Assembly: GCA_017438265.1 (NCBI GenBank)
Contig: JAFRVZ010000057.1
Coordinates: 1-41,895 of the forward strand
DNA length: 41,895 nucleotides
Direction: 5' to 3'
From: Bacteroidales bacterium
GTDB taxonomy: Bacteria; Bacteroidota; Bacteroidia; Bacteroidales; UBA932
Shown piece by piece: positions 40,330 through 41,895 of this stretch (the stretch's first letter is position 1; every line of letters begins with the position of its first letter). Under the pieces are notes generated by a model. It searched no databases, had not been told where the DNA came from, and saw nothing but the letters and a program-made list of their open reading frames with translations. The position numbers and the translations under genes were made by a program.

Positions 40330-41652
40330 ATGACTGACTTTTTCCAGATCCCCCTCCTCTGCCCGACGTCGCGGCTGCGGGAGGTGGCCGCCGCTGCGAC
40401 GGCTCCCTATGTGATGCTCCATACCAAGGAATCGGACCTCCGCTGGGTCGTTTCCGCCGAAGGGCGGATGGAGCAGGTCGCCCGCGACACCGGCGCCGTG
40501 CTGGTCTACGCGGACCATTTCGACCTCATCGGCGGCGCCGTCTCGGAAGCGCCTGTGATCGATTACCAGGAGGGGTCGCTGCGGGACGACTTCGATTTCG
40601 GGACCGTGCTGCTCTTCCGGACGGACGCGCTGCAGACGGCGGTCGCGCAGATGGACGCAGAGTACCGCTTCGCGGGCCTCTACGACCTGCGCCTCCGCGT
40701 CTCCCGCCTCGGCCGCTTCGAGCACATCAACGAATACCTATATTATGACGTGCAGACCGACACGCGGAAATCCGGCGAGAAGCAGTTCGACTACGTCAAC
40801 CCGCGCAACCGCGAGGTCCAGATCGAAATGGAGCAGGCCTGCACGGCCCACCTGAAAGCCATCGGCGGCTACCTGCCGCCCGTTTTCAAGCCCGTCACCT
40901 TCGACGGGGGCGATTTTGCATACGAGGCCTCCGTCATCATCCCCTGCAAGAACCGCGTCAGGACCATCGGCGACGCCATCGCCTCCGCGCTGTCCCAGGA
41001 AGCGGATTTCCCCTTCAACGTCATCGTCGTGGACGACAATTCGACCGACGGGACGGTCGACGTAATCCGCCGCTTCACCTCCGATCCCCGGCTGGTCTAC
41101 ATCGCCCAGGACCCGACCTACCACGCCATCGGCGGCAACTGGAACGCCGCGCTCCACCATCCCTGCTGCGGCCGCTTCGCCCTCCAGCTTGATTCGGACG
41201 ACACCTATTCCGATACCCATACCGTCGCGCGCTTTGTCGCCGCCTTCCGCGAGCAGCGGTGCGCGATGGTCGTCGGGACCTATCAGATGACCGATTTCGA
41301 CGGGAATCCGCTGCCGCCGGGCGTCATCGACCACCGCGAATGGACCCCGGAGAACGGGCGCAACAACGCGCTCCGCATCAACGGCCTCGGCGCCCCGCGC
41401 GGATTCTACGTCCCGCTGCTGCGCGAACTGAACTTCCCCGTGACCAAATACGGCGAGGATTATGCCGTCGGACTGCGGGTTTCCCGGGAGTACCGGATCG
41501 GCCGGATCTACGAGGTGATGTACAACTGCCGCCGCTGGGACGGCAACTCCGATGCGGCGCTTTCCCCGGAGAAGGTGAATGCCAATAACTTATACAAGGA
41601 TAAGATCCGTACCTGGGAGCTCCGTGCCCGGATGGCCCTAAAAAAAGAGTAA
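40330..41652 (+). CDS. GT2 glycosyltransferase with an unassigned N-terminal domain
   Basis: 440 residues. The first roughly 190 residues have no motif I know (they include [14 protein letters not shown] and [12 protein letters not shown], which look like a degenerate GT-A-like fold). From about 198 a standard GT-A domain begins: [34 protein letters not shown] (about 233-246) and [10 protein letters not shown] (DSDD near 289-292), with an acceptor-side [13 protein letters not shown] near 376-388. A sugar transferase with unknown donor and acceptor. No membrane helix, so cytoplasmic. The last codons lie in an A-rich stretch that belongs to the upstream region of the rRNA promoter. Confidence 0.85.
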   Translation: MTDFFQIPLLCPTSRLREVAAAATAPYVMLHTKESDLRWVVSAEGRMEQVARDTGAVLVYADHFDLIGGAVSEAPVIDYQEGSLRDDFDFGTVLLFRTDALQTAVAQMDAEYRFAGLYDLRLRVSRLGRFEHINEYLYYDVQTDTRKSGEKQFDYVNPRNREVQIEMEQACTAHLKAIGGYLPPVFKPVTFDGGDFAYEASVIIPCKNRVRTIGDAIASALSQEADFPFNVIVVDDNSTDGTVDVIRRFTSDPRLVYIAQDPTYHAIGGNWNAALHHPCCGRFALQLDSDDTYSDTHTVARFVAAFREQRCAMVVGTYQMTDFDGNPLPPGVIDHREWTPENGRNNALRINGLGAPRGFYVPLLRELNFPVTKYGEDYAVGLRVSREYRIGRIYEVMYNCRRWDGNSDAALSPEKVNANNLYKDKIRTWELRARMALKKE

Positions 41653-41680
41653 AATTCCCTAAAAAAAAGTACGGTTTCTT

Positions 41681-41711
41681 TTGCAGGTTTAAAAAATAGG
41701 TGTACCTTTGC
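41681..41711 (+). promoter_or_regulatory. rRNA operon promoter
   Basis: TTG at 41681-41683, a 19-bp spacer, then TACCTTTGC at 41703-41711, preceded by A-tracts at about 41641-41646 and 41661-41668 that could act as an UP-like or curved element. This is the best promoter in the window and sits about 155 bp before 16S rRNA. Confidence 0.85.
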
Positions 41712-41712
41712 A

Positions 41713-41741
41713 ATCCCGCTTGGACAACGAGCGGGATTTTC
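41713..41741 (+). terminator. Terminator-like hairpin at the start of the rRNA leader
   Basis: ATCCCGCT (41713-41720), loop TGGACAACG, AGCGGGAT (41730-41737), followed by TTTC. A perfect 8-bp GC-rich stem with a short T-run, beginning about two to five bases after the expected transcript start. It could be an attenuator or a protective 5' stem. The rest of the leader to 41866 holds a possible boxA-like stretch (ATCATTGACAAG at 41750-41761) and a GTAC-AACAA-GTAC dyad. Confidence 0.55.
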
Positions 41742-41866
41742 TTACGAAGATCATTGACAAGACTGGAAAGAACAAGTACAACAAGTACCGAGAACAAATG
41801 AATCGAGAGCGTTGATTTCTTTGGAAATTGAAAGCGTCAGGACAAGCTTAGTGAAATAAAAATTAT

Positions 41867-41895
41867 ACAAAGAAGAGTTTGATCCTGGCTCAGGA
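41867..41895 (+). rRNA. 16S ribosomal RNA, 5' end only
   Basis: The universal 5' sequence AGAGTTTGATCCTGGCTCAG begins at 41874 and the window ends 2 bases after it. Placing it on E. coli numbering puts the mature 5' end near 41867. Only about 29 bases are present, so nothing can be said on species. Confidence 0.93.

Noticed and set aside
1-41895. CRISPR arrays, insertion sequences, integrases or phage genes
   Set aside because: No regularly spaced repeats, transposase motifs or terminal inverted repeats with an enclosed gene were seen; the only repeats are the intergenic ones at 16038-16159 and small A-tracts.

Overview
This window looks like a chromosomal segment of a GC-rich member of the Bacteroidota, most likely order Bacteroidales. 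Four things support that. Many genes are preceded by the Bacteroidota -7 promoter box TAnnTTTG, and several also have a TTG -33 box 19 bp upstream. Shine-Dalgarno sequences are rare. There is a short primary sigma factor (286 aa, without region 1.1). The gene set also fits: TamB, ATP-type PckA, an SO_0444-type permease, a Bacteroidota-style MnmA with a large insertion, and a small SRP RNA. Coding sequence is strongly GC-rich while intergenic DNA is AT-rich. I could not fix the family or genus.

Layout. 1-485: start of pckA (minus, runs off the edge). 614-2904: recQ and folB (plus). 2837-11972: a tightly packed minus-strand operon tamB > RsmI-like methyltransferase > mtaB > MBL hydrolase > secreted GH2 glycosidase. 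12028-16023: tsaD > FAD oxidoreductase > aspA (plus). 16024-16230: intergenic palindrome and repeats. 16231-18637: divergent metal transport pair (CDF exporter; SO_0444 permease with HMA domain). 18634-20243: secreted SGNH hydrolase and an MBL-fold lipoprotein. 20250-25642: a minus-strand run cdd > mnmA > SDR > steroid 5-alpha-reductase family > old-yellow-enzyme family > SDR. 25718-25824: SRP RNA. 25830-27277: tRNA-Thr followed directly by an HI0933-type flavoprotein. 27326-29303: dnaN > DEDDh exonuclease (minus). 29418-35221: degP/htrA > rpoD > argS > ygiQ (plus). 35291-39547: small acidic protein > ClC channel > tex. 39540-41652: two GT2 glycosyltransferases in divergent orientation. 41681-41895: rRNA promoter, leader and the first bases of 16S rRNA.

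Most of the window is housekeeping: tRNA modification (tsaD, mtaB, mnmA), replication (dnaN, recQ), transcription (rpoD, tex), translation (argS, tRNA-Thr, 16S), protein export (SRP RNA) and envelope (tamB, degP). The most interesting part is the four-gene block at 20250-23869. It pairs an SRD5A-type 5-alpha-reductase with an OYE-family ene-reductase and two SDR dehydrogenases. This is the same set of enzyme classes known from gut Bacteroidales that convert 3-oxo-delta4 bile acids and steroids to 5-alpha or 5-beta, 3-hydroxy products. Here it appears to be transcribed with cdd and mnmA. No CRISPR array, insertion sequence, integrase or phage gene was seen.
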